Below are positions 5,646 to 13,893 of a DNA stretch of 22,498 nt, one piece after another (position 1 is the stretch's first letter; each line of letters begins with the position of its first letter). The notes under the pieces are model-generated. The model had not been told where the DNA came from and made no database searches. It was given only the letters and a program-made list of their open reading frames with translations. Origin of the DNA: JBAZDC01 sp041654595 (GTDB lineage: Bacteria; Pseudomonadota; Gammaproteobacteria; Burkholderiales; Burkholderiaceae_B); assembly GCA_964551305.1 (NCBI GenBank), contig CAZKBT010000048.1, positions 1 to 22,498 on the forward strand, read 5' to 3'. A program made the position numbers and the translations under genes.

Positions 5646-8303
5646 ATGCAGGAACGCTACAGCCCCAACGACGTCGAACGCACCGCCCACCAGAACTGGC
5701 AGGACCGCGACGCCTATCGCGTGACGGAAGATGCGACGGCCCCCGACGGCTCGCCCAAACCGAAATTCTATGCCTGCTCCATGCTGCCCTATCCCAGCGG
5801 CAAGCTGCACATGGGACACGTGCGCAACTACACCATCAACGACATGATGACGCGCCAGTTGCGCATGCGCGGCTACAACGTGCTGATGCCCATGGGCTGG
5901 GACGCGTTCGGGATGCCCGCCGAGAACGCGGCGATCAAATCCAAAGTGCCGCCCGCGAAATGGACGTACGACAACATCGCCTACATGAAAAAGCAAATGC
6001 AGGCGATGGGGCTGGCCATCGACTGGTCGCGCGAAATGTGCGCCTGCGATCCCGATTACTACAAGTGGAACCAGTGGCTGTTCCTGAAGATGCTGGAGAA
6101 AGGCATCGCCTATCGAAAAACGCAGGTGGTCAATTGGGATCCGGTGGACCAGACCGTCCTGGCCAACGAGCAGGTCATAGACGGACGCGGCTGGCGCTCA
6201 GGCGCGGTCGTGGAAAAACGCGAGATTCCCGGCTACTACCTGCGCATCACGGACTACGCGGAAGAGCTGCTGGATCACGTCAAGAATAAACTGCCGGGCT
6301 GGCCCGAGCGCGTGCGCCTGATGCAGGAAAACTGGATAGGCAAAAGCGAGGGCGTGCGCTTCGCCTTTACGCATGACATCCGGGATGCGCAAGGCGGGCT
6401 GATCCAGGACGGCAAGCTCTTCGTCTTCACTACGCGCGCCGACACCATCATGGGCGTGACGTTTTGCGCCGTGGCGCCCGAACATCCGCTGGCGACCCAC
6501 GCCGCACAGAGCAATCCCGGGCTGGCCGCCTTCATCGAGCAATGCAAGCAAGGCGGCACGACGGAAGCTGAATTGGCGACGCGCGAAAAGGAGGGCCTGC
6601 CCACCGGCCTGACCGTCACGCATCCGCTGACGGGCCAGAGCATCGACGTCTGGGTCGGCAACTATGTGCTGATGAGCTACGGCGACGGGGCCGTCATGGG
6701 CGTGCCCGCGCACGATGAACGCGATTTCGCCTTCGCGCTGAAATACGAGCTGCCCATCCGGCAGGTCATCGCCGTGGGCGACAAGACCTACTCGACCGAA
6801 GCCTGGCAGGAATGGTACGGCGACAAGCAATCGGGACGCACCATCCATTCCGGCAAGTACGACGGCCTGAGCACCAAACAGGCCGTCGACGCCATCGCCG
6901 CGGACCTCGCCGCCATGGGCCTGGGAGAAAAGCAGACCACGTGGCGGCTGCGCGACTGGGGCATTTCCCGCCAGCGCTATTGGGGCACGCCCATTCCCAT
7001 CATCCACTGCCCGGACTGCGGCCCGGTCCCCGTGCCCGAAAAGGACTTGCCGGTCGTCCTGCCCGAGGACCTGATTCCCGACGGCAGCGGCAATCCGCTG
7101 AACAAGCACGAGGCCTTCCTGTCGTGCGCCTGCCCTCGCTGCGGCGGCGCCGCCCGCCGGGAAACCGACACCATGGACACGTTCGTGGACTCGTCCTGGT
7201 ACTTCATGCGCTATACCTCGCCCGGCAACGACCGGGCCATGGTCGACAGCCGCAATGACTACTGGATGCCCATGGACCAATACATCGGCGGCATCGAGCA
7301 CGCCGTGCTGCATTTGCTGTACGCCCGTTTCTGGACCAAGGTCATGCGCGACCTCGGCCTGCTCAACTTCGACGAGCCTTTCACCAAGTTGCTGTGCCAG
7401 GGCATGGTGCTCAACCACATCTATTTCCGCAAGAACGCCCAAGGCGGCATCGAGTATTTCTGGCCCGACGAAGTCGAAAACGTCTACGACGCCAAGGGCG
7501 CCGTCATCGGCGCGAAGCTGATCACGGACGGCAGCCCGGTCGAATACGGCGGCATCGGCACGATGTCCAAGTCCAAGAACAACGGCGTCGACCCGCAAGC
7601 CCTGATCAACAGCATGGGCGCGGATACGGCGCGCCTGTTCGTGATGTTCGCCAGCCCTCCGGAGCAGACGCTGGAATGGTCGGATTCCGGCGTGGAGGGC
7701 GCCAACCGCTTCCTGCGCCGCGTCTGGGCCTACTGTCACCAGCATCGCGAAACGGTTCGCGAAGGCGTGCAGGCCCGCGTCGCGTGGGACGCCGCCGACG
7801 AGGCCACGAAAACCCTGCGCCGCGAAATCTACGGCCTGTTGAACGTGGCCGAATACGACTATCAGCGCATCCAATACAACACCGTGGTATCGACCTGCAT
7901 GAAAATGCTCAATACCCTGGAATCCGCCGCGTTGCCCGATACGCCCGTGGCGCGCCAGGCGCTGGCCGAAACCCTGTCGATATTGCTGCGTGTGCTCTAC
8001 CCGGTCGTGCCGCACATTACCTGGCAGTTGTGGCGCGACCTGGGCTATGACGCGGTGCATGGCGACCTGCTGGACGCCGCCTGGCCCGGCGTGGACCAGA
8101 AGGCGCTGATTGCGGACGAGATCGAGCTGATGCTGCAAATCAACGGCAAGCTGCGCGGATCGATCAAGGTTCCCAACGGCGCGGCCAAACCCGAAATCGA
8201 AACCATCGCGCTCGCGCATGAGGCGATCGGCCGGTTCATGCAAAGCCTGCCGCCCAAGCGGATCGTCGTGGTGCCGGGTAAACTGGTCAATATCGTCGGA
8301 TGA
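5646..8303 (+). CDS. leuS: Leucyl-tRNA synthetase
   Basis: This class I aminoacyl-tRNA synthetase (885 aa) charges tRNA-Leu in the cytosol and edits mischarged products through its CP1 domain. Visible features: MLPYPSGKLHMGHVRNY with the HIGH-type motif HMGH at residues 55-58; the editing domain around 225-420 including FTTRADTIMGVTF and the GVPAHDERD block with its conserved Asp; a Cys-containing insertion (CPDCGPVP, CACPRCGG) as in zinc-bearing bacterial LeuRS; VDSSWYFMRY; and the KMSKS-type MSKSKNN at 640-646. The C-terminal domain ends in LMLQINGKLRGSIKVP and VPGKLVNIVG. The frame is open from 5484 but that extension overlaps the upstream terminator; ATG 5646 matches the family start. A TATAAT at 5547-5552 could be its -10, though no good -35 is visible. 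The stop overlaps a possible lptE start, suggesting coupling. Confidence 0.97.
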   Translation: MQERYSPNDVERTAHQNWQDRDAYRVTEDATAPDGSPKPKFYACSMLPYPSGKLHMGHVRNYTINDMMTRQLRMRGYNVLMPMGWDAFGMPAENAAIKSKVPPAKWTYDNIAYMKKQMQAMGLAIDWSREMCACDPDYYKWNQWLFLKMLEKGIAYRKTQVVNWDPVDQTVLANEQVIDGRGWRSGAVVEKREIPGYYLRITDYAEELLDHVKNKLPGWPERVRLMQENWIGKSEGVRFAFTHDIRDAQGGLIQDGKLFVFTTRADTIMGVTFCAVAPEHPLATHAAQSNPGLAAFIEQCKQGGTTEAELATREKEGLPTGLTVTHPLTGQSIDVWVGNYVLMSYGDGAVMGVPAHDERDFAFALKYELPIRQVIAVGDKTYSTEAWQEWYGDKQSGRTIHSGKYDGLSTKQAVDAIAADLAAMGLGEKQTTWRLRDWGISRQRYWGTPIPIIHCPDCGPVPVPEKDLPVVLPEDLIPDGSGNPLNKHEAFLSCACPRCGGAARRETDTMDTFVDSSWYFMRYTSPGNDRAMVDSRNDYWMPMDQYIGGIEHAVLHLLYARFWTKVMRDLGLLNFDEPFTKLLCQGMVLNHIYFRKNAQGGIEYFWPDEVENVYDAKGAVIGAKLITDGSPVEYGGIGTMSKSKNNGVDPQALINSMGADTARLFVMFASPPEQTLEWSDSGVEGANRFLRRVWAYCHQHRETVREGVQARVAWDAADEATKTLRREIYGLLNVAEYDYQRIQYNTVVSTCMKMLNTLESAALPDTPVARQALAETLSILLRVLYPVVPHITWQLWRDLGYDAVHGDLLDAAWPGVDQKALIADEIELMLQINGKLRGSIKVPNGAAKPEIETIALAHEAIGRFMQSLPPKRIVVVPGKLVNIVG

Positions 8304-8311
8304 GGCTCATC

Positions 8312-8980
8312 ATGCAAGGCTTGGCAGACAAACACGTTACGCTTGCGCGCCGCATGCAGGGGCGCGCGCGCGCGCTGGCGTGCGCATTGCTTTGCATGCT
8401 GCTCACGGCCTGCGGATTCCATCTGAAAGGCGTCTCTCCGCTGCCCTTCGACACACTCTACACCAACATCGGAGACAACTCGGCGTTCGGCGTCGCCGTG
8501 CGCCGCGCGATCGTCGCCAGTTCACCCAACACCCGATTCGTCGCGCAGCGAAAGCAGGCTCAGGCTCAATTGATACAGCTGTCCAGCAGGCGCAACCTTC
8601 GGGAAATCTCCATCGACGTGAAGGGCAAGGTCGAAGAATACGAACTGACGCTGGAATTCAGCTTCCAGTTGCTGGATGCGGCCGGCCGCATCATCCTGCC
8701 TCCGACCACCTTGCACGCGCTGCGCGAAATACCCTATGACGACACGGTCGTGCAGGCCAAGCAGGGCGAGATCGCGACTGTCTTCAGAGAGATGGAGCAA
8801 TCCCTGGTCAGCCGCATCGTTCGGCATCTGGCCTCGCCCGACGTCACCGAGGCCTTTCAGAACGCCGAATCGCAGCCCGTCGATGAAAACGCCGTCACGG
8901 GCGGCGCCGTTCCTGCGGAACCCGAGCGATCGCCCTGGACCATGCCGCGTGTCGAACCCGGCATGATGCAGAGACGCTGA
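8312..8980 (+). CDS. lptE: LPS-assembly lipoprotein LptE
   Basis: LptE is an outer-membrane lipoprotein that plugs and assembles the LptD beta-barrel, delivering lipopolysaccharide to the cell surface. A lipobox LLTAC puts the lipidated Cys at residue 34 of the 222-aa protein, followed directly by GFHLKG, the usual LptE mature start. The middle has the RlpB-type alternating strands (FVAQRKQAQAQLIQLSS; EYELTLEFSFQLLDAAGR). The last 45 residues are polar and Pro/Glu-rich, a probably disordered tail. GAGG lies 6 nt before ATG 8312; an alternative ATG at 8300 overlaps the leuS stop as ATGA but lacks a ribosome-binding site. Neighbours leuS and holA are the classic context for this gene. Confidence 0.92.
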   Translation: MQGLADKHVTLARRMQGRARALACALLCMLLTACGFHLKGVSPLPFDTLYTNIGDNSAFGVAVRRAIVASSPNTRFVAQRKQAQAQLIQLSSRRNLREISIDVKGKVEEYELTLEFSFQLLDAAGRIILPPTTLHALREIPYDDTVVQAKQGEIATVFREMEQSLVSRIVRHLASPDVTEAFQNAESQPVDENAVTGGAVPAEPERSPWTMPRVEPGMMQRR

Positions 8981-8995
8981 CGGGCGGGCTTGGAC

Positions 8996-10063
8996 ATGGG
9001 ACGCCGCCTGAACGCCGAGCAGTTGGCCGGGCTGACGTCCGGCCCGTCCGCCGCCACGCTGGACTCGATGTATGTCGTGTCCGGCGACGAGCCGCTGCTT
9101 ATCACGGAAGCGCTGGACGCCCTGCGCGCCGCCGCCGGCCGCTCGGGCTACGGCGAGCGCGTCAGCTTGACGCTGGACGCGCGCGGCGACTGGTCCAGCC
9201 TGATCAGCGCGACGCAGAATATATCGCTCTTCGGCGACCGGCGCCTGGTCGACCTGCACATACCCAGCGGCAAGCCCGGCAAGACCGGCGGCGAAACCCT
9301 GATCAAGCTGGCGGACATGGTGACCTCCGGCGCGCTGATCGACACCGTGGTGCTGGTCCACTTGCCCCGCCTGGACAAAGCGGGCCGGACGGCCAAATGG
9401 GCGCAAGCGCTGTTCGAGGTCGCCACCTCCGTCGAGATCGCCAACGTCGAACGCGCCCAGCTTCCCCAGTGGATCAAGCAGCGGCTGGCCCGGCAGCAAC
9501 AGCAGCTCGACGTGGAAACGCTGGAATGGATGGCCGACAAAGTCGAAGGCAATCTGCTGGCGGCCTTCCAGGAAATCCAGAAGCTCGGCCTGCTCTATCC
9601 GGCGGGCAAGATCGACGGCGCGGACGTGCGCCGCGCCGTGCTCAACGTCGCCCGATACGACGTATTCGGCCTGCGCGACGCCATGCTCAACGCGCAAGGC
9701 GCCAAGGCGCTCACGATGCTCAACGGCCTGCGCGCCGAGGGCGAGGCCCTGCCGTTGGTATTGTGGTCGATAGGCGAAGAGATCCGGGTGCTGGCCCGCC
9801 TGTCGCAGGCCCAGGCGGCGGGCCAGGACCTGCAGGCGGAGATGAGGCGCCAGCGCGTGTTCGGCGCGCGAGAACAGCTGTTGCGCCAAACCCTGGCCCG
9901 CGTGCCCGCCGCGGCCTGGCCGCCGGCCGTGCAGCACGCGCACGACATCGACCGGCTGATCAAGGGCCTGAGCGTGCCGGGCCGGCTCAGCGACCCCTGG
10001 GAAGAGCTCGGCCGCCTCGCGCTGCGCATCGCCCAGGCCAAGCGGCCGGCCCGCCGACCTTGA
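8996..10063 (+). CDS. holA: DNA polymerase III subunit delta
   Basis: The delta subunit of the clamp loader opens the beta sliding clamp during replication. The 355-aa length is normal. The N-terminal VVSGDEPLLITEALDALR is the characteristic block. It is followed by the SLFGDRRLVDLHIPSGKPGK region that contains the clamp-contacting Leu-Phe pair, and by KWAQALFE and LPQWIKQRL typical of the AAA-like middle. The C-terminal collar includes NVARYDVFGLRDAMLNAQ. ATG 8996 gives a family-like MGRRLNAEQLAGL start; TTG 8990 in the same frame is possible. It starts 15 bp after lptE and belongs to the leuS-lptE-holA run. Confidence 0.93.
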   Translation: MGRRLNAEQLAGLTSGPSAATLDSMYVVSGDEPLLITEALDALRAAAGRSGYGERVSLTLDARGDWSSLISATQNISLFGDRRLVDLHIPSGKPGKTGGETLIKLADMVTSGALIDTVVLVHLPRLDKAGRTAKWAQALFEVATSVEIANVERAQLPQWIKQRLARQQQQLDVETLEWMADKVEGNLLAAFQEIQKLGLLYPAGKIDGADVRRAVLNVARYDVFGLRDAMLNAQGAKALTMLNGLRAEGEALPLVLWSIGEEIRVLARLSQAQAAGQDLQAEMRRQRVFGAREQLLRQTLARVPAAAWPPAVQHAHDIDRLIKGLSVPGRLSDPWEELGRLALRIAQAKRPARRP

Positions 10064-10187
10064 CGCCCTCGGGGCGGCATTGCGCGCGCCGGCTTGGAAA
10101 ACACCGTTACCGGCACGCGCAATGGCATTACACTAACCCCAAGACAGCCTCTTCTTCTTTCAGCGTTTTTACCACCAGCACCTCGCC

Positions 10188-11480
10188 ATGAATTCTTCTC
10201 TCGCCTCCGCCGCACTGGATACTTCCGACAGCGATGCGCTGGTCGTGGAACTGGGCAAGCGCGCCCGTATCGCGGCGCGAACGCTGCGCGTCGCCCCTGA
10301 TGCCGCCAAAGCCGCCGCCCTGCGCGCCATCGCCGATCTGCTGATCGAGCAAAAAGAACATCTGCAAGCCGAAAACGCCAAGGATCTGGCGGCCGCCCGG
10401 ACCGATCGCCTGGAGCCGGCCCTGCTGGACAGGCTCTCGCTTTCGGACAAGACCCTGAACACCATGGCGGCCGGCCTGCGGCAGATCGCCGACATGCCCG
10501 ATCCCATCGGCGCGCAAACCGCCAGTACCCTGCGCCCCAACGGCATGCGGGTGGCGCAGATGCGGGTGCCGCTCGGCGTAATCGGCATCATTTACGAATC
10601 CCGTCCGAACGTCACCGTGGATGCGGCGGCCTTGTGCCTGAAATCGGGCAACGCCGTCATCTTGCGCGGCGGCAGCGAAGCGTTTCACTCCAACCTGGCC
10701 CTGGGCGCCATCGTGCAGCGCGGGCTCGCCGGCGCCGGCCTGCCCGCCGATGCGGTCCAGGTCGTGGCGACCACCGATCGCGCGGCCGTCGGAAAAATGA
10801 TCACACTGACCGAAAGCATCGACGTGATCGTGCCGCGCGGCGGCAAAGGCCTGATCGCGCGGCTGGCGGCCGATGCCAAAGTGCCGCTGATCAAGCACCT
10901 GGACGGCAATTGCCACGTCTACATAGACCGGGACGCCGATCCGGACAAAGCCCACGACGTGGCGCTGAACGCCAAGACGTATCGCTACGGCATCTGTGGG
11001 GCGATGGAAACCCTGCTGGTCCATCAGGACGTCGCCGCCGCCGTCTTGCCCGGGCTGGGCGACGCATTGCGAAGCAAGGGCGTGGAGTTGCGCGGCTGCG
11101 AGCGCACGCGCGCCCTGCTTCCCGGCATAAGCGCCGCGACCGAGGCCGACTGGGAAACCGAATTCCTGGGCCCGATACTGGCCGTGCGCGTCGTCGACGA
11201 CATCGATCAAGCCATCGCCCACATCGAAAAATACAGCTCGGAGCACACCGAATCCATCGTCACGGAAAACCTCCAGGCCGCGCAACGCTTCCAGCGCGAA
11301 GTCGACTCCAGTTCCGTGTACGTGAACCTGCCCACCTGTTTCGCGGATGGCTTCGAGTACGGCCTGGGCGCCGAGATCGGCATATCGACCAATCGCCTGC
11401 ATGCGCGCGGCCCCGTAGGGCTGGAAGGCCTGACGACATTGAAATGGGTGCTGACGGGCGACGGCCAACTGCGACGCTGA
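10188..11480 (+). CDS. proA: Gamma-glutamyl phosphate reductase
   Basis: This is the second step of proline biosynthesis: NADPH-dependent reduction of gamma-glutamyl phosphate to glutamate-5-semialdehyde, in the cytosol. It has 430 aa, the normal length of about 420. The aldehyde-dehydrogenase-type fold shows VPLGVIGIIYESRPNVTVDA (127-146), LRGGSEAFHSN and the catalytic cysteine in YRYGICGAMETLLVH (Cys270). The family consensus there is CNA; this protein has CGA. No proB (glutamate kinase) is present in the window. The gap from holA is 124 bp, so it may have its own promoter. The HemJ-like gene follows 17 bp later. Confidence 0.96.
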   Translation: MNSSLASAALDTSDSDALVVELGKRARIAARTLRVAPDAAKAAALRAIADLLIEQKEHLQAENAKDLAAARTDRLEPALLDRLSLSDKTLNTMAAGLRQIADMPDPIGAQTASTLRPNGMRVAQMRVPLGVIGIIYESRPNVTVDAAALCLKSGNAVILRGGSEAFHSNLALGAIVQRGLAGAGLPADAVQVVATTDRAAVGKMITLTESIDVIVPRGGKGLIARLAADAKVPLIKHLDGNCHVYIDRDADPDKAHDVALNAKTYRYGICGAMETLLVHQDVAAAVLPGLGDALRSKGVELRGCERTRALLPGISAATEADWETEFLGPILAVRVVDDIDQAIAHIEKYSSEHTESIVTENLQAAQRFQREVDSSSVYVNLPTCFADGFEYGLGAEIGISTNRLHARGPVGLEGLTTLKWVLTGDGQLRR

Positions 11481-11497
11481 TAAGACGCGGCCATCCT

Positions 11498-11914
11498 ATG
11501 CTCTGGATCAAAACCCTGCACATCCTGTTCGTCACCTCCTGGTTCGCCGGCCTGTTCTACCTGCCGCGCCTGTACGTGAACATGGCGCAGCCTCATGACC
11601 CCGATACGCAGCGCGTACTGCTGGGCATGGCGCAGCGGCTGTACCGTTTCATGACGCCGCTGGCGGCATTGGCCATCGTATTCGGCCTCTTGCTGTGGCT
11701 GTACTACGGAATCGGCCGCGGACAGGGCTGGATGCACCTGAAGCTGGCGGGCGTTGCGCTGCTGCTGGCCTACCATCTGGCGTGCGGCCGCCTGCTGAAA
11801 ACGTTCGCCGCGGGCGGGAATACGCGCAGCCACCGCTACTACCGCTGGTTCAATGAAATCCCGGTAGCGCTGTTGCTGATCGTCATTGCGCTGGTCGTGA
11901 TCAAACCTTTTTGA
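11498..11914 (+). CDS. hemJ: HemJ/CopD-family membrane protein (putative protoporphyrinogen IX oxidase)
   Basis: This is a 138-aa inner-membrane protein with four predicted TM helices (about 4-26, 51-71, 78-100, 118-136). The start MLWIKTLHILFVTSWFAGLF with His8, the segment MHLKLAGVALLLAYHLACG, and the C-terminal RYYRWFNEIPVALL...VVIKPF are the hallmarks of the UPF0093/HemJ group, often annotated CopD family. HemJ oxidises protoporphyrinogen IX to protoporphyrin IX in haem synthesis, with a conserved N-terminal His involved in haem binding. Function here is inferred from family resemblance. It lies 17 bp after proA and 16 bp before the methyltransferase, so the three are probably cotranscribed. 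Confidence 0.82.
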   Translation: MLWIKTLHILFVTSWFAGLFYLPRLYVNMAQPHDPDTQRVLLGMAQRLYRFMTPLAALAIVFGLLLWLYYGIGRGQGWMHLKLAGVALLLAYHLACGRLLKTFAAGGNTRSHRYYRWFNEIPVALLLIVIALVVIKPF

Positions 11915-11930
11915 ATCTTAGTCCCTACCC

Positions 11931-13406
11931 ATGACCGATACCCCCGAACGCAAAACCCTCAAGCTGGCCAGAAAGCCCGCCGCCCCGAGCCGCGACGGCG
12001 AAACGGAACGGCGCGTGCGCGCCGGCGCCCGGGCCCGCCAGGTTGCGCAATTGGAGCGCACGCGCGAGCAGCAGCGGACGGTGCGGGCCGACGCAAGCGA
12101 CGATACCGTGCCGCGCCCGTCGGAGCGCGCCGGCCACCCGGCCGCCGGACGGCGCAAGCCGCAGCGGCCGAGCACGGCCGAGCGCGTGCAGGCCGCTGAA
12201 CTGGCGTTGAACGACGCCCCCGCCCGCATCGAACGGCGGCGCGGCAAGCCCATGCCGCACCGCGCCACCGAAATTTTCCCGATCTTCGCGCCCTGCCCCC
12301 AAGGGCTGGAGCAGGCGCTGACGGCGGAAATGCAAGCCCTGGGCTTCGACGACGCCCAGGCGGGACGGGCCGGATGCCGCTTTCATGCCGACTGGACCGG
12401 CGTGCTGCGCGCCAATCTGTATTCGCGCCTGGCGACCCGCATCCTGGTCCAGGTCGCGCACGCGCCGGTCGAACACGAGGACGACATTCTCGAGCTTGCC
12501 ATGAACACGCCCTGGGAACGCTGGTTCGGCGCCGAACAGACGCTGCGCGTCGACACCTCCGCGATACGCAGTCCGATGCAAAGCCTGCAATATTGCAACC
12601 TGCGGGCCAAGGACGGCATATGCGACCGGCTGCGCGACCGCGAAGGCGAACGGCCCAGCATCGACACGGTCAGGCCGGACGCGCGAGTGCATCTTTTCCT
12701 GGACGAAACCAGCGCCACGCTGTACCTGGACACGTCGGGCGAATCGCTGTTCAAGCGCGGCTGGCGGCTGGACAAAGGCGACGCGCCCATACGGGAGAAT
12801 CTTGCCGCCGGCATCCTGGCGCTGGCGGGATGGGATCCGTCCGCGGCCCTGATGGATCCCTTTTGCGGCAGCGGCACGGTGTTGATCGAAGCGGCCTGGA
12901 TCGCCTTGGGCGTGCCCGCGGGCATCTGGCGCCCGTTCGGCTTCGAACGCTTGCGCAACCATGACGAGCGCCATTGGCGCGACCTGAAAGCCGACGCCCG
13001 CGCCCGCATCGCCACCCGGCTGGACGCTCCTTTGGTGGGTTCCGACCTGGATCCCCGAGCCATCGCCGCGGCCGAACTGAACCGCGAACGCGCCTGGCTG
13101 ACGCCCGACACCATCCGCTTCGAAGTCGGCGACGCGCGCCACGTCACGCCGCCCGCCCCGACGGGCTGGCTGGTCGCCAATCCGCCCTACGGCGAACGGC
13201 TGGATGACGCCGACGAGCTGTGGCCGGCGTTCGCGCAAAACCTGAAGCGGAATTTCAACGGATGGCAGGTCCACATGATTTCCAGCGACATGGACCTGCC
13301 CAAGAAGATGCGCCTCAAACCCAAGCGCAAGCAGCCTCTCTACAACGGCTCGCTCGAATGCCGGCTCTTCGGATTCGAGATGGTCGCGGCAAGCTATCGC
13401 AAATGA
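11931..13406 (+). CDS. THUMP-domain class I SAM-dependent RNA methyltransferase (RlmL-like)
   Basis: This 491-aa enzyme resembles the N-terminal RlmL half of E. coli RlmKL (23S rRNA m2G2445 methylation). Residues 1-110 are a highly charged Arg/Ala/Pro-rich extension with no fold apparent. From 116 comes FPIFAPCPQGLEQALTAEM, then the THUMP domain (about 150-265), LDTSGESLFKRGWR (267-280), the SAM-binding motif MDPFCGSGTVLIEAA (308-322), VGSDLDPRAI and the catalytic NPPYGER (417-423). The C-terminus GWQVHMISSD...PLYNGSLECRLFGFEM is characteristic of the group. The RlmK half seen in gammaproteobacteria is absent. The exact target base is inferred. ATG 11931 is used; an internal start near the folded domain is not excluded but the frame has coding character throughout. 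Confidence 0.88.
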   Translation: MTDTPERKTLKLARKPAAPSRDGETERRVRAGARARQVAQLERTREQQRTVRADASDDTVPRPSERAGHPAAGRRKPQRPSTAERVQAAELALNDAPARIERRRGKPMPHRATEIFPIFAPCPQGLEQALTAEMQALGFDDAQAGRAGCRFHADWTGVLRANLYSRLATRILVQVAHAPVEHEDDILELAMNTPWERWFGAEQTLRVDTSAIRSPMQSLQYCNLRAKDGICDRLRDREGERPSIDTVRPDARVHLFLDETSATLYLDTSGESLFKRGWRLDKGDAPIRENLAAGILALAGWDPSAALMDPFCGSGTVLIEAAWIALGVPAGIWRPFGFERLRNHDERHWRDLKADARARIATRLDAPLVGSDLDPRAIAAAELNRERAWLTPDTIRFEVGDARHVTPPAPTGWLVANPPYGERLDDADELWPAFAQNLKRNFNGWQVHMISSDMDLPKKMRLKPKRKQPLYNGSLECRLFGFEMVAASYRK

Positions 13407-13423
13407 GCGTCGGCCGCCGACGC
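13407..13423 (+). terminator. Hairpin directly after the methyltransferase stop
   Basis: GCGTCGGC and GCCGACGC flank one central C, immediately after the TGA. Only a short GTTTCGT follows, so termination would be weak or Rho-assisted. Confidence 0.35.
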
Positions 13424-13483
13424 GTTTCGTAGCGCCTGCGTCTTCCCGCTGTTGTTTTTTATCGCCGCTTGCGGGCCGGGCTC

Positions 13484-13531
13484 TTGTCGCATTTAAGGGT
13501 TAACCCTATAATTGGGGTTAACCCTTAAATG
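13484..13531 (+). promoter_or_regulatory. Promoter embedded in a perfect 17-bp inverted repeat (twin GGGTTAACCC operator)
   Basis: TTGTCG (13484-13489), 17 nt, then TATAAT (13507-13512) form a good sigma-70 promoter. The arms CATTTAAGGGTTAACCC (13490-13506) and its exact reverse complement (13515-13531) enclose the -10 in an 8-nt spacer. Each arm carries its own 10-bp palindrome GGGTTAACCC, so the two cores are also direct repeats with an 18-bp centre-to-centre distance. The layout suits a repressor binding as two cooperating dimers across the -10. It drives the 61-aa gene starting at 13552. Confidence 0.75.
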
Positions 13532-13551
13532 ACACCCGAAAGGCAAGTCTC

Positions 13552-13737
13552 ATGCGTTACCTCCACAACGATATCCGTCTGACCGATGAACTCGAACGCC
13601 AGCTCGCTCGCCAAGCGCTGGAAGAGCAGTTTCGCATCCATCCCGTCCGCTTCCTGAGGAAGCTGATCGACAGGCTGTTCGCTCGTGCCGCCGGAGCGAA
13701 TTCCGTCAGCCACCAGCTGTCCCAATCGGCACGCTAA
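13552..13737 (+). CDS. Small basic protein of unknown function (possible ribbon-helix-helix)
   Basis: I do not recognise this 61-aa protein. ATG 13552 is preceded by AAAGGCAAG at workable spacing, and a strong promoter lies 40 bp upstream, so it is probably real. The sequence reads as a short strand NDIRL (residues 6-10), a helix TDELERQLARQALEEQF (11-27), a turn RIHP, and a second helix VRFLRKLIDRLFARA (32-46), then a polar tail. That strand-helix-turn-helix order with a DEL helix start resembles MetJ/Arc-type ribbon-helix-helix proteins, which is inference only. Alternatively it could be a small membrane-associated or stress protein. It stands alone: own promoter, and a hairpin 12 bp after the stop. 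If it is a DNA-binding protein, the twin palindrome in front would be a natural autoregulatory site. Confidence 0.65.
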   Translation: MRYLHNDIRLTDELERQLARQALEEQFRIHPVRFLRKLIDRLFARAAGANSVSHQLSQSAR

Positions 13738-13749
13738 GCCCGATATGAA

Positions 13750-13775
13750 GCGCAGTCCAAGCCGCCGGACTGCGC
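13750..13775 (+). terminator. Hairpin downstream of the 61-aa gene
   Basis: A perfect 9-bp stem, GCGCAGTCC/GGACTGCGC, with an 8-nt loop begins 12 bp after the stop. No T-tract follows, so it may protect the 3' end or act with Rho rather than as a classical terminator. Confidence 0.45.
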
Positions 13776-13893
13776 AGGCGGCGCCCCGGTTTCCCGGGTT
13801 TCGCATTCCGCCGCCACCCTTTTCCGCATGCGCGCAGCCGTACGGGAAATGCAGGATAATAGTCCTCTTTTCACCCACTCAGGCTTCGTGTTT

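Noticed and set aside
6198..8243. 681-codon open frame on the minus strand opposite leuS
   Set aside because: It mirrors leuS codon positions in GC-rich DNA, is rich in Arg/His/Gly/Val and matches no family I recognise; leuS is unmistakable.
8522..9943. 473-codon minus-strand frame across lptE/holA
   Set aside because: It crosses the boundary of two well-identified plus-strand genes and shows no domain.
11925..13274. 449-codon minus-strand frame opposite the RNA methyltransferase
   Set aside because: This is another GC-driven shadow; the plus strand carries the SAM and NPPY motifs.
13490..13531. Reading the 17-bp inverted repeat as a terminator or mobile-element ends
   Set aside because: There is no T-tract, it contains a good -10 at 17 bp from a -35, and no transposase or target duplication flanks it.
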